The notes under the pieces are model-generated. The model saw only the letters and a program-made list of their open reading frames with translations, had not been told where the DNA came from and did no database searches. A program made the translations under genes and the position numbers. From a bacterium (GTDB lineage Bacteria; Bacillota; Clostridia; Lachnospirales; Lachnospiraceae), in contig JALFNN010000094.1 of the NCBI GenBank assembly GCA_022774325.1, forward strand, positions 1-38,714: a DNA stretch of 38,714 bases. The letters are read 5' to 3'. Positions 1 through 7,496 of the stretch are shown here, one piece after another (positions within the stretch are counted from its first letter, which is position 1; each line of letters begins with the position of its first letter).

Positions 1-195
1 TGTGTAATTCTCGAAAAATCTATACGACAAATGACCATTTTCTACATAGATTACCTTACAACTCAATTTTGCTTCAGAATATACTTTTTCTATAAACCTC
101 TTTTTCTATCATATATGTGCAAAATGGGAATTCCCGGGACAAATGTTTTTCCACACAACCGAGAAATAATACCCGCCACATTTTCACGCCAATAA

Positions 196-247
196 TCGAA
201 AAAGAGAAAGATGCTGCCTAAAAAGCAAACATCTTCCTCTTTTTCGA
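196..247. terminator. Long hairpin, probable bidirectional terminator
   Basis: An 18-bp inverted repeat with one mismatch (arms 196-213 and 230-247, TCGAAAAAGAGAAAGATG and its complement) encloses a 16-nt loop. The arms end in A-rich and T-rich runs, so it can work as an intrinsic terminator on either strand. It lies just beyond the stop of the minus-strand gene at 284 and most likely terminates it. The rest of 1-283 is AT-rich and shows no gene; it includes a palindrome GGGAATTCCC near 127-136 without clear meaning. Confidence 0.7.
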
Positions 248-283
248 CTACAGTCCCTATCTTATGTTTTGCAAACAGATAAT

Positions 284-712
284 CTAAATGTACATATCAA
301 TCAAATAATCTGCTTCATATGCATTTCTTTCATCGTAAATAAGCCCAATGGTACAAACGTCGTATTCCTGACCGCCTCGCATATAGTAAACCTTAAAACC
401 AAATGCTTCTCCACCATTGCGTTCACAATCTAATTTTTCGCACCTCTCGCATTCGACTAAAAGTCCGTCAAATTCGCGCCATGGAATATACGCGTGTGTA
501 TAGGACTTATCACATGAAGAATTCATTTTTATAATCTCTTCATGCAATCTTTCTTTCATTTCGTTCTTAAGTAAATCGTTTGTAAAACTACTACTTATAC
601 TTCTCTCAGACAGATAATCGTTTCTAAAATTCTTTTTCATAAGCATTACTCCTTTCGTTCTTTCCGGTTTTCTAGTTGTTACTTTATTAAATAGTTTTTT
701 ACTGCTTTTCAT
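284..712 (-). CDS. Small protein of unknown function in the mobile element
   Basis: I do not recognise this gene. From the ATG at 712 it encodes 142 residues. There is a basic N-terminus, a Ser/Lys/Glu-rich middle, and a C-terminal half with a cysteine cluster (CERCEKLDCE), aromatic residues and an acidic end. No signal peptide or membrane segment is seen. Two starts in the same frame each have a good ribosome binding site: ATG at 712 behind AAAGGAGGTG, and ATG at 640 behind AAAGGAG (118 residues, MKKNFRND). The upstream GTG at 721 overlaps the Shine-Dalgarno and is rejected. A hairpin follows the stop. It is AT-rich like the rest of the element. The CxxC arrangement could bind metal, but two cysteines plus one is too little to say so. 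Confidence 0.55.
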   Translation of the reverse strand: MKSSKKLFNKVTTRKPERTKGVMLMKKNFRNDYLSERSISSSFTNDLLKNEMKERLHEEIIKMNSSCDKSYTHAYIPWREFDGLLVECERCEKLDCERNGGEAFGFKVYYMRGGQEYDVCTIGLIYDERNAYEADYLIDMYI

Positions 713-995
713 GCATTTCACCTCCTTTCTTTCATATACAATAACATTTTTAGAATCTCCTATTTTTTCTCCAAAGGAAAAATAGCAGTGACGTCAATTT
801 ATATATAAGTTACATCTCATGAAACCAAAACTCTTCGTTATTCGTGTATACTTATAATACAAATTCAAAAACAAGAAGAATTCCCTTCTCTTCTTCACCA
901 AATCAAAAATTCCATATTCATTAATGGAACCACTAAGACATGCACACATAGTGCTATCGTTTCATACATTTAGAAAAAATAGGGGAAAACAGATT
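641..995. other. AT-rich divergent intergenic region of the element
   Basis: About 280-350 bases separate the minus-strand gene (start 712 or 640) from the plus-strand gene at 996. It is strongly AT-rich. A TATAAT at 853-858 on the plus strand could be a -10 box for the small gene and recombinase, but the matching -35 position (ACTCTT, 830-835) is poor. No further gene, repeat or clear operator was seen. An attachment site of the circular form could lie in the element but cannot be recognised by eye. Confidence 0.4.
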
Positions 996-1169
996 ATGAG
1001 TAAACCAACCTATTACCTCTGGCGGAATGATTTTTCGTCACAGGAAGAATTTGATGAGGCAAGGGTACAGTTTTTGAATTTGGGATTTCGAGTGGTTGTA
1101 TTCCTTGATGGAAGCAGCAAGAAAAATATCCATGACGGATTGAAAGCACTAATTAAAAATCATATCTGA
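996..1169 (+). CDS. Small protein upstream of serine recombinase, unknown function
   Basis: A 57-residue protein (MSKPTYYLWRNDF...) with no recognised domain. It is short, mixed alpha/beta in character, with aromatic residues near the N-terminus, a hydrophobic strand (FRVVVFLDG) and a basic C-terminus. The start at 996 is chosen because AGGGGA lies about 10 bases upstream; an in-frame ATG at 924 has no ribosome binding site and would add non-conserved-looking sequence. It ends 24 bases before the recombinase, so the two are probably co-transcribed. Small genes directly ahead of TnpX-type recombinases are common in clostridial elements, and a role as regulator or directionality partner is conceivable but not shown. 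Confidence 0.6.
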   Translation: MSKPTYYLWRNDFSSQEEFDEARVQFLNLGFRVVVFLDGSSKKNIHDGLKALIKNHI

Positions 1170-1193
1170 GCATCAGAGAAAGGAAGTGTACGA

Positions 1194-3170
1194 ATGAACG
1201 CAGGCTATGTTCGACTCTCCAGAGACGATGACAAAAAAAACTACGTCTCGATAGAAAACCAGAAACTGATCATCAATCAATATGCTGCCGATCATGATAC
1301 TGTCATTGATCGGTGGTATGAAGACGACGGAGTTTCTGGCTACATCTTTGACAGACCGGGCTTTCAGCAAATGATGGCGGATCTGGATAAAGAAATTGAT
1401 ACTGTATACGTCAAAGATTTTTCACGTTTAGGCCGCCATAATGCAAAGGTTCTTTTGCTTCTGGACGAATTTCAGGAACGTGGAAAGCATCTGATCGTTA
1501 TCGATGATAATTACGATTCCATGGACTCTAATGACGATACCATCGGTATAAAGACATGGTTCAATGAACGTTATGTAAAGGATACCAGTAAAAAGATTAA
1601 ACGTGCCATCGGTGCCAGACAGAAAGAAGGTACTTTGATTACTCGACCACCCTTCGGATACAGACGTAATCCAAAGGACAAAACAATACTGGAAATTGTT
1701 CCAAAAGAAGCAGAAGAAATCAAACGGATTTACGATCTTTATATTTCCGGATCTGGATACCGCAAAATTGCGAACTATTTGACCGATCAGGGAATACCCA
1801 CGCCATCCATGGTACAGCGGGAACGGGAGCTTGAAGAAGGGCGGTTATCGAAACGTAAAGTTGTTTCAACTTGGACAGATGGAATGGTAAAAGAAATTCT
1901 GGATAATGATTTTTACATGGGCACATTTCGTCTAAGGAAGCGTGCAAGAAATACCGTGCACGGGAAAGATAAACGAGTTCCCAAAGAGGAGCAATACATC
2001 TTTAAAAATCATCATCCGGCAATCATTGATCGGGCAACATTTTCACTCGTACAGGAATTAAAAGAAAAACGTAACAGAACAAATTACCGCGGCAGCCGTG
2101 GTGAGTGGATTGGATCTGAGATTCCAAATCCATTTGGAAGTTGTCTTTTTTGCAAAGACTGCGGATGCCGCCTGACTCCGATCAAACGCCAGACTTCTGC
2201 CAGAGAGCGAAAATATTATATCTGCACTACCTACAACACAAAGGGAAGACGCTATTGTTCGAAAGCTCATTTGATTGAAGAAGTGGATCTGATGGAGGAT
2301 GTTTTAGCCTATATCAAGCTGTGTCGGAATGCCTTATGTGAAGTAATCGCCAGCTATGACTTGAAGGATTTTGAATCAGAGAAGAAAACAATAGAAGAAA
2401 AGAAACTGGATCTTCAAGCAGACATCAACGAACGGAAAAATCAGCTCAAAGTGCTTCTTACTCAAAAAGTAAAAGATATGGCAATCTCTGCCGGAAATGA
2501 AGATCTGATTAAAGAAACTTACGATTCCTTGCAGAATGATTTATTATCACAAATCCGTGGATTGGAAAAAAAGTTAAGCGATCTGAATGCAACAGTTTTA
2601 GAAACTCCGGATGTGAAGGATAAACTTAGAAATGCTCTGGATGTTGTAGATAAGATCATCGCAGGAGGAAATCTTGACCGAAGAGATATTGAACTGCTCA
2701 TTGAGCGTATTGAGGTAGATGAAAATGGCCTTCCGGAGATTACATTAAAATACGGCTTATCCAATCTGATTGATTACAGTCCTGCTATCGAGCTGAACCG
2801 CCGTGAGAATACGATAATTGCTGTTGTCATGAAACTGATTGCTGAGGAAGAACGGCATTTTACATCTGCGAAATATCTTGCGGAACACCTAACAGCGCTT
2901 GGAATCAAGAAGACAAAGAAAAATATCATGCCCTATATCGAGCTAATGAAAGAACAAGGAATCCTGGAAGCTACGGATAATTCATTGAAGCCATACAACA
3001 TCGTAAAGACAAAGGAAGAAATCACAGCACTTGCCTGCAATTTTGTGTCTGATTTGCCTGCTGAAATGACCGCAAAGCAGTTATCAGACGATTATTTACA
3101 TTGCTATGGAGGCAGCAGGTGGCATGCCGGAAATGGTATTCGAGTATATCCTCAAACAAAATGGAATTGA
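1194..3170 (+). CDS. Large serine recombinase (TnpX/resolvase-type site-specific integrase)
   Basis: It catalyses excision and integration of the element through a serine-linked cleavage intermediate. The N-terminal resolvase domain (about 1-145) has the catalytic Ser9 in GYVRLSRDD, followed by DGVSG..FDRPGFQ and the DFSRLGRH motif. The recombinase domain (about 155-300) and a zinc ribbon (Cys cluster from about 317 to 357, CLFCKDCGC...YIC...YCS) follow, then a Lys/Glu-rich coiled coil (about 400-480). At 658 residues the length fits the family. The start ATG at 1194 has AGAAAGGAAG upstream. Oddly, the frame runs past the element boundary: roughly the last 17-20 residues (after DDYLHCYGGS) are read, in the wrong frame, from the interrupted host gene, which also supplies the stop codon. 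The native C-terminus in the circular form would differ. Confidence 0.93.
   Translation: MNAGYVRLSRDDDKKNYVSIENQKLIINQYAADHDTVIDRWYEDDGVSGYIFDRPGFQQMMADLDKEIDTVYVKDFSRLGRHNAKVLLLLDEFQERGKHLIVIDDNYDSMDSNDDTIGIKTWFNERYVKDTSKKIKRAIGARQKEGTLITRPPFGYRRNPKDKTILEIVPKEAEEIKRIYDLYISGSGYRKIANYLTDQGIPTPSMVQRERELEEGRLSKRKVVSTWTDGMVKEILDNDFYMGTFRLRKRARNTVHGKDKRVPKEEQYIFKNHHPAIIDRATFSLVQELKEKRNRTNYRGSRGEWIGSEIPNPFGSCLFCKDCGCRLTPIKRQTSARERKYYICTTYNTKGRRYCSKAHLIEEVDLMEDVLAYIKLCRNALCEVIASYDLKDFESEKKTIEEKKLDLQADINERKNQLKVLLTQKVKDMAISAGNEDLIKETYDSLQNDLLSQIRGLEKKLSDLNATVLETPDVKDKLRNALDVVDKIIAGGNLDRRDIELLIERIEVDENGLPEITLKYGLSNLIDYSPAIELNRRENTIIAVVMKLIAEEERHFTSAKYLAEHLTALGIKKTKKNIMPYIELMKEQGILEATDNSLKPYNIVKTKEEITALACNFVSDLPAEMTAKQLSDDYLHCYGGSRWHAGNGIRVYPQTKWN
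3105..3120. other. Element-chromosome junction (putative attachment site, right)
   Basis: Homology to the SsuA/THI5-like binding protein begins at GGT GGC ATG CCG GAA ATG (3118 on), where family members usually read ..GGRKGGMPEM. The base triplet just before it (GCA) no longer encodes the expected Lys, so the junction is at or just left of 3118. The short GGAGGCAG stretch (3108-3115) may be the core shared by both attachment sites, because host genes often encode Gly-Gly-Arg here. The matching left junction is outside the window. Confidence 0.5.
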
Positions 3171-3687
3171 TCCTTCCAAAGACCTGACCATCAATCAAAG
3201 CATCGATTTCGGTTCCACCGCCGCCGCATTTTCCGGCGGTCAGGGAGACTTCACGATCGAGTTCGAACCTGCAGCAACCACACTGGAACAGCAGAATGCC
3301 GGTTATGTCGTAGCATCACTCGGTGTAGATTCCGGTTACGTTCCCTACACAGCCTACAGTGCAAAAAGCAGCTATATGAAAGGAAACCCGGATGTGATCC
3401 AAAGTTTCACCAATGCGCTTCAAAAAGGTATGGATTACGTCCAGACACATACCCCGGAAGAAATCGCCGAAGTCATTGCTCCACAATTCAAGGAGAACGA
3501 TCTTGAAACCATCACCGCCATCGTCAGACGTTATTATGAACAGGATACCTGGAAAGAGAATCTGATTTTTGAAAAAGAAAGCTTCGAACTTCTGCAGGAT
3601 ATCCTGCAAAGTGCCGGAGAGCTGGAAGAAAGAACACCATATGAAAAACTTGTTACAACAAAATATGCCAAGAATGCTGCAAAATAA
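3106..3687 (+). pseudogene. 3' remnant of an ABC transporter substrate-binding protein (SsuA/NMT1-THI5-like), interrupted by the element
   Basis: About 190 residues match the C-terminal lobe of the NMT1/THI5-like and SsuA/TauA-type periplasmic binding proteins. Visible features are GGMPEMVFEYILKQNGIDPSKD, then FGSTAAAFSGGQGDFTIEFEPAA, SLGVDSGYVPYTAYSA, and a helical tail ending TKYAKNAAK. The complete protein would be about 330 residues with a lipoprotein signal; the signal and N-terminal lobe are missing. The ATG at 3106 is a chance codon at the junction with no ribosome binding site, so this is a dead fragment rather than a short gene. The intact gene would serve an importer of an aromatic, pyrimidine-like or sulfonate substrate, whose permease and ATPase genes should lie beyond the other end of the element. 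Confidence 0.85.
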
Positions 3688-3696
3688 AAAGTAAAA

Positions 3697-3731
3697 GGTG
3701 GCTGATGGGGACGTATCCCCCACCAGCCACC
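3697..3731 (-). terminator. Intrinsic terminator for the DUF975 gene
   Basis: Stem GGTGGCTG and CAGCCACC, with an inner GGGGA-CGTA-TCCCC, forms a strong hairpin. Read on the minus strand it is followed by TTTTACTTTTTATTTT, a good U-tract, just after the stop at 3743. On the plus strand it has no T-run, so it probably does not terminate the truncated binding-protein fragment efficiently. Confidence 0.75.
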
Positions 3732-3742
3732 CTACCAGTCAC

Positions 3743-4486
3743 TTATCGGATAAATCCCTGCTGATATGCTCTCATTTTATTAAATGAATACATCTCAGCA
3801 ATCGTTGCCTGATAATACGGTTCTACATAAAGCACGGACAGAATTCCGCATGTAAATACAGATAAAATATTCCATCCGATGAAGGAAAGATCAAGCACAA
3901 ATGCCTCCCATTTCTGGCCTTCCATCATCTGTTTGCTGATCAGGAATGCTTCTTTTCTGTCCATTCCCGGATTCTCGGCAAGGATGTACGGGACCATTTT
4001 ATATTCGTAAGATTTCACGATTCCCGGTACCACGAGAAGAAGTGACCACAGGAACACATACAAGTCTCTAAGAAACATAGTCAGTACAACGTTGCCATAA
4101 TGTCCTGATCTGAACGGATCGAGCATCGTCCCTACTCCCGGTCTTTCGGTCTGGTTCAATACGAAGAAACGTGATCCACCGACGATCAGTACGTTTTCCA
4201 CCAGATACTGAAGCAACATTCCGACCAGTGCCATCACAAGCACGATCGATGTAGCAATTCCTGCAAACAACATTCCTTTCGGTGAACTCAGGAAGTCCTC
4301 AATCACATTTTGAGATGCTGAACCGGAATACTCGACTGTATCCGAATACTGAAGTCTTTCTGTGACATTTCCGCCTCCGAAGATCAGGGAAATAATTCCC
4401 ATCAGAAGTGCAACCGCAACTGCTGCACCATAGTTGCGTTTAAACGCCATTTTCCCTCTCATTTTTAGTTCCTGTCTGTTCCACAT
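3743..4486 (-). CDS. DUF975 family integral membrane protein
   Basis: A 247-residue protein of the DUF975 family. It has the typical opening MWNRQELKMRGKMAFKRNYGAAVAVALLMGI and conserved downstream segments (VPGIVKSYEYKMVPYILAENP, then KQMMEGQKWEAFVLDLSFIGW). About four to five membrane segments are visible: 22-40, 74-100, 140-156, 195-220 and perhaps one more. The biochemical role of the family is not established. The start at 4486 has AGGAGG eight bases upstream. It begins 22 bases after the ABC-F gene and is probably co-transcribed with it, ending at the hairpin at 3697-3731. A functional link to the ABC-F protein cannot be inferred from adjacency alone. Confidence 0.85.
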   Translation of the reverse strand: MWNRQELKMRGKMAFKRNYGAAVAVALLMGIISLIFGGGNVTERLQYSDTVEYSGSASQNVIEDFLSSPKGMLFAGIATSIVLVMALVGMLLQYLVENVLIVGGSRFFVLNQTERPGVGTMLDPFRSGHYGNVVLTMFLRDLYVFLWSLLLVVPGIVKSYEYKMVPYILAENPGMDRKEAFLISKQMMEGQKWEAFVLDLSFIGWNILSVFTCGILSVLYVEPYYQATIAEMYSFNKMRAYQQGFIR

Positions 4487-4508
4487 AGCTGTTACCTCCT
4501 AAACTAAA

Positions 4509-6359
4509 TCATTCTTTCGCTTCCTGTATGCGCTCATTCAGATCATTTAAATAGACCCAGCGCTCCATCTTCTCTTCTAATTCTGCTTCCACCCCTTCTT
4601 TCTCAGCTACAAGTTCACCAAGGCGAAGAGAGTTTGTTGCATTTTTCAGAATCTCTTCGTCCAGATTTTCAATTTTTGCTTCCAATCTGGCAATATCGTC
4701 ATCAATCGTTTCGAATTCTTTCTGTTCTTTATAGGTAAATCTAAGTTTCTTCTCACGCTGTTTCCATGTGTCTTTGGCGGGTTGTTTCTGATTTTCCGTC
4801 GTTCCGGTGCCGTCTCTATTATTCTTGTTCGGAATGGCACCACGCCTGCCGTCTTCATCTTCCGAAATGGTTTCCAGCTCTTTCCGGATCAGATAATCCG
4901 AATATCCGCCTTCGGACTGCCGGATCACTCCGTCTCCTTCAAACGCAAAAATACGGTTCACCGTCCGATCCAGAAAATACCGGTCATGTGAGACGATAAT
5001 GATAATTCCCGCAAAATGATCCAGATAATCCTCCAGAATCGTGAGCGTCTGAATATCCAGATCGTTAGTCGGCTCATCCAGAATCAGCACATTCGGTGCT
5101 CCCATCAGAATACGCAGCAAATACAACCTCCGCCTTTCTCCTCCTGAAAGTTTCTCGATCGGAGACCACTGCATCGCTCCGTCAAATAAAAAACGTTCCA
5201 GCATCTGTGAAGCTGTGATCTTACCGTCCGATGTGGTGATGTATTCTCCCACTTCTTTGATATAATCGATCACTTTAAGTGATGTATCCATATATTCATT
5301 TTCCTGGGAAAAATAACCCATGCGGATGGTCTGTCCCACTTCCACTGTTCCTCTGTCCGGCTTCGCGATCCCGTTAATAATCTTAAGCAATGTGGATTTA
5401 CCACATCCGTTCGGTCCGATGATCCCAATCCGGTCATTGCGCAGAAAAATATAGGAATAATCCCGAATCAGGCATCTTTCCCCATATGACTTTGAAATTC
5501 CGGACAATTCAATTGTCTTATTTCCCATGCGGGATGCCGCCGAGTCAAACTGAACCCGGCGTTCTGCCTGAATGTCCTTCATCTCCTGCATCGCTTTGAT
5601 CCGGTCAATATGTGCTTTCTGCTTTGTACTGCGCGCTCTCGCGCCTCTATGCAGCCATTCCAGCTCCGTCCTGAGCAGACTTTTCCGCTTTCTCTCTGTC
5701 GCCAGTTCCATGCTTTCTCGTTCTTCTTTCAGGCGCACAAATTCCGAATAATTTCCCGGATAACTGTACAATTTCCCTTTATCCACCTCTACGATCCGGT
5801 TCACCACCCGGTCCAGAAAATAGCGGTCATGTGTCACCATCAAAATGGCGCCCCGAAAGCGTATCAGATACTCTTCCAACCATTCTGACATTGCATGATC
5901 CAGGTGGTTGGTCGGCTCATCCAGAATCAGGATGTCTGCCGGCGTCAGCAGTGCCTGAACCAGCGCAACCCGCTTCTTCTGTCCCCCCGACATATGCTCG
6001 ATCTTTTCATTATAATCCGTGAATCCAAGCTGATTCAGCATCGATTTTGCTTCGGCCTCAATCGTCCATCGATTCATCTCATCGGTATTTCCCTCGACCG
6101 CTGCCCGAAGAATCGTCGTTCCTTCCGCAAAAACCGGTGTCTGGGGAAGGTAACAAATCTTCACATGATTCCCCATGCTGATTTTTCCCGAATCATATGG
6201 TTCTATCTGTGCCGCCACCTTCAAAAGTGTCGATTTCCCCATCCCGTTGATTCCAATCACACCGATTTTCTCATTTTCATTGATTCCAAATCCGACATCA
6301 TTCAGCAGGATTCGATCTGTGTAGGATTTGGTTACATGTTCCATAGTCAGCAAATTCAT
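4509..6359 (-). CDS. ABC-F family ATPase (Uup-like), ribosome-associated
   Basis: A 616-residue soluble protein with two fused ABC domains and no membrane segments, the layout of ABC-F translation factors. The first domain has Walker A GINGMGKST (36-44), signature MSGGQKKR and Walker B LILDEPTNHLD. A charged linker (about 215-290, RARSTKQKAHIDRIKAM) is the P-site tRNA interaction region. The second domain has Walker A GPNGCGKST (about 313-321), LSGGERRR and LILDEPTNDLD. A C-terminal Lys/Glu-rich coiled coil (about 535-612) is typical of Uup. Members relieve ribosome stalls; some protect against ribosome-targeting antibiotics. The coiled coil and ordinary linker length favour a housekeeping Uup type, but resistance cannot be excluded. 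AAGGAA precedes the start. Confidence 0.9.
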   Translation of the reverse strand: MNLLTMEHVTKSYTDRILLNDVGFGINENEKIGVIGINGMGKSTLLKVAAQIEPYDSGKISMGNHVKICYLPQTPVFAEGTTILRAAVEGNTDEMNRWTIEAEAKSMLNQLGFTDYNEKIEHMSGGQKKRVALVQALLTPADILILDEPTNHLDHAMSEWLEEYLIRFRGAILMVTHDRYFLDRVVNRIVEVDKGKLYSYPGNYSEFVRLKEERESMELATERKRKSLLRTELEWLHRGARARSTKQKAHIDRIKAMQEMKDIQAERRVQFDSAASRMGNKTIELSGISKSYGERCLIRDYSYIFLRNDRIGIIGPNGCGKSTLLKIINGIAKPDRGTVEVGQTIRMGYFSQENEYMDTSLKVIDYIKEVGEYITTSDGKITASQMLERFLFDGAMQWSPIEKLSGGERRRLYLLRILMGAPNVLILDEPTNDLDIQTLTILEDYLDHFAGIIIIVSHDRYFLDRTVNRIFAFEGDGVIRQSEGGYSDYLIRKELETISEDEDGRRGAIPNKNNRDGTGTTENQKQPAKDTWKQREKKLRFTYKEQKEFETIDDDIARLEAKIENLDEEILKNATNSLRLGELVAEKEGVEAELEEKMERWVYLNDLNERIQEAKE

Positions 6360-6433
6360 AATCTATATTCCTTATGGCAATACCGGAAAAGGCACCGCCA
6401 TTCTTCTCTTTGTCTCTTTCTCATTGCTAACTT

Positions 6434-6463
6434 ATTATACTCACATTTCCCTGTTCGCGTCAA
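6434..6463 (-). promoter_or_regulatory. Sigma-A-type promoter for the ABC-F/DUF975 pair
   Basis: On the minus strand TTGACG (6458-6463), 18 bases and TATAAT (6434-6439) form a near-consensus promoter. The -35 box lies inside the last codons of the upstream Rrf2 gene, so the ABC-F gene can be transcribed independently of the regulators. About 75 bases of leader precede the ABC-F start. Confidence 0.7.
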
Positions 6464-6899
6464 CACCGGATTCCGTTTTCAATTTTTTCTCAGATTCACT
6501 TGCTTTATCCGCAATTTCGGCAAGTGTCATATCCTGAAGCAAGGCAATCACATCCTCATCAATCTGATTCCAAACCAGTTTTCTGATCGCTCTCTGGAGC
6601 GCGTCCAGTTCTTTCTCCTCTTTTTTTTCGACAATGCAGAATTTTCCCTCTACTGCAGCCAATATTTCTTCTACCGTGATTTCTTTCGGTTCTTTATCTA
6701 ACGAATAACCTCCTTTTGGCCCTTTCATACTCTTCACGATTCCGGCTTTTCTCAATGCACCCAATACCTGTTCCAGATAATTCAGAGACATCTCCTGCCG
6801 CTTGGCAATCTCCACCAGAGGCACCGGGCATTCCTGAATGTGAACCGCCAGATCCACTAACGCTCTTAACCCATATCTTGCTTTTTTAGAGACTTTCAT
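6441..6899 (-). CDS. Rrf2 family transcriptional regulator lacking the Fe-S cysteine triad
   Basis: A 152-residue winged-helix regulator. Residues 1-80 carry the Rrf2 DNA-binding fold: MKVSKKARYGLRALVDLA, the recognition segment LNYLEQVLGALRKAGIV, and the wing SMKGPKGGYSL. The dimerisation helix follows, then a charged tail. The region that holds three cysteines in IscR/NsrR-type members has only one (GKFCIVEKKEEKE), so an IscR-like cluster is unlikely. CymR, which senses cysteine status through a partner enzyme, shows that such members can regulate without a cluster. It starts 11 bases after the preceding Rrf2 gene and is co-transcribed with it. The regulated genes are not evident. Confidence 0.9.
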   Translation of the reverse strand: MKVSKKARYGLRALVDLAVHIQECPVPLVEIAKRQEMSLNYLEQVLGALRKAGIVKSMKGPKGGYSLDKEPKEITVEEILAAVEGKFCIVEKKEEKELDALQRAIRKLVWNQIDEDVIALLQDMTLAEIADKASESEKKLKTESGVDANREM

Positions 6900-6910
6900 A
6901 ACATACCTCT

Positions 6911-7342
6911 CTACGTTTCATTGTTCATTTTTTCCACTTCGTCAACAATATCCTGAAGTGTGACCTTCTCTGTAGTCTTCTGTATTCTCTCCCAGAGCTG
7001 CTGCCACACTTCCTGCACAGCACATGTGCCATTATTCCTGTCGCATTCCCCTTTCTCTCCGAGACAGGATACGGGAATCATTTCATCTTCCACTGCTGCC
7101 AACACATCATATGCTGTAATTTCTTCCGCATTTTTTGCAAGACAGTATCCGCCATACGCCCCGCGTACGCTGACAACGACCCCATTGTCTTTCAGTCCTT
7201 TCATAATACGTTCCAAATATTTTTCTGAAAGGTTTCGACGATTCGCAATATTTTTAAGGCTTTCCCAGGAATCCTCTGTCGAATGCATGGCAAGGTCTGC
7301 TACTATTTCTAATGCATATATTCCTTTCGTAGATATTCTCAT
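6911..7342 (-). CDS. Rrf2 family transcriptional regulator with a Cys triad (IscR-like)
   Basis: A 143-residue regulator opening with MRISTKGIYALEIVADLA, with LSEKYLERIMKGLKDNGVV as recognition region and RGAYGGYCLAK as wing. After the wing it has three cysteines spaced C-x6-C-x6-C (VSCLGEKGECDRNNGTCAVQ), the position that binds a [2Fe-2S] cluster in IscR and relatives. It could therefore sense Fe-S supply, redox state or nitric oxide. It is the first gene of a two-regulator operon; the second paralogue has lost the triad. The start has GGAGGG eight bases upstream. No isc/suf genes are in view, so the target is unknown. Confidence 0.9.
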   Translation of the reverse strand: MRISTKGIYALEIVADLAMHSTEDSWESLKNIANRRNLSEKYLERIMKGLKDNGVVVSVRGAYGGYCLAKNAEEITAYDVLAAVEDEMIPVSCLGEKGECDRNNGTCAVQEVWQQLWERIQKTTEKVTLQDIVDEVEKMNNET

Positions 7343-7377
7343 ACAAGATTCCCTCCAAATTTTCTTTCTTTTCTATC

Positions 7378-7406
7378 ATTGTAAAGGATAATGCATTTTC
7401 ACACAA
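7378..7406 (-). promoter_or_regulatory. Promoter of the tandem Rrf2 operon
   Basis: On the minus strand TTGTGT (7401-7406), 17 bases and TACAAT (7378-7383) form a plausible sigma-A promoter 36 bases ahead of the first Rrf2 start. It faces away from the cold-shock gene, so both promoters share one 227-base intergenic region. Confidence 0.6.
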
Positions 7407-7454
7407 TGAAAAATCACTAATTTTTTTTGTTATAATCACATAGTTTTTTGCGCA

Positions 7455-7496
7455 TTTATCATGCAACTATTGACGAATTTACAAATGCATGATAAA
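7455..7496. repeat. Perfect 11-bp inverted repeat across the csp promoter
   Basis: TTTATCATGCA (7455-7465) and TGCATGATAAA (7486-7496) are perfect inverted copies 20 bases apart (31 bp centre to centre, about three helical turns). The right arm fills the spacer between the -35 and -10 boxes of the csp promoter; the left arm lies upstream of the -35. It precedes the predicted transcription start, so it is more likely a protein-binding operator than an RNA hairpin. Confidence 0.7.

Larger units (their letters stand above)
1..3117. mobile_element. Right-hand part of an integrative element carrying a large serine recombinase
   Basis: Everything left of about 3117 appears to be foreign DNA. It holds a TnpX-like large serine recombinase that runs into the right boundary and small unknown genes, and immediately to the right lies a 5'-truncated substrate-binding-protein gene. 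The left end is not visible: nothing in 1-283 codes for the missing front of the interrupted gene, so the element probably extends beyond the window. The only cargo visible here is the small gene at 284-712. The boundary is inferred from where homology to the host gene resumes (GGT GGC ATG CCG GAA ATG from 3118). The exact crossover could lie a few bases either side. Confidence 0.75.

Noticed and set aside
127-136. GGGAATTCCC palindrome as an attachment site
   Set aside because: A single 10-bp palindrome with no match to the right junction; no evidence of function.
3106-3687. Reading the binding-protein fragment as a complete 193-residue gene
   Set aside because: No signal peptide, no N-terminal lobe and no ribosome binding site; the ATG is created at the element junction.
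4509-6359. Calling the ABC-F gene an antibiotic resistance determinant
   Set aside because: The inter-domain linker is of ordinary length and the C-terminal coiled coil is Uup-like; nothing in the neighbourhood suggests resistance cargo.
5895-6701. Plus-strand open frame across the ABC-F and Rrf2 genes
   Set aside because: It crosses two real genes on the opposite strand and an intergenic promoter; shadow frame.
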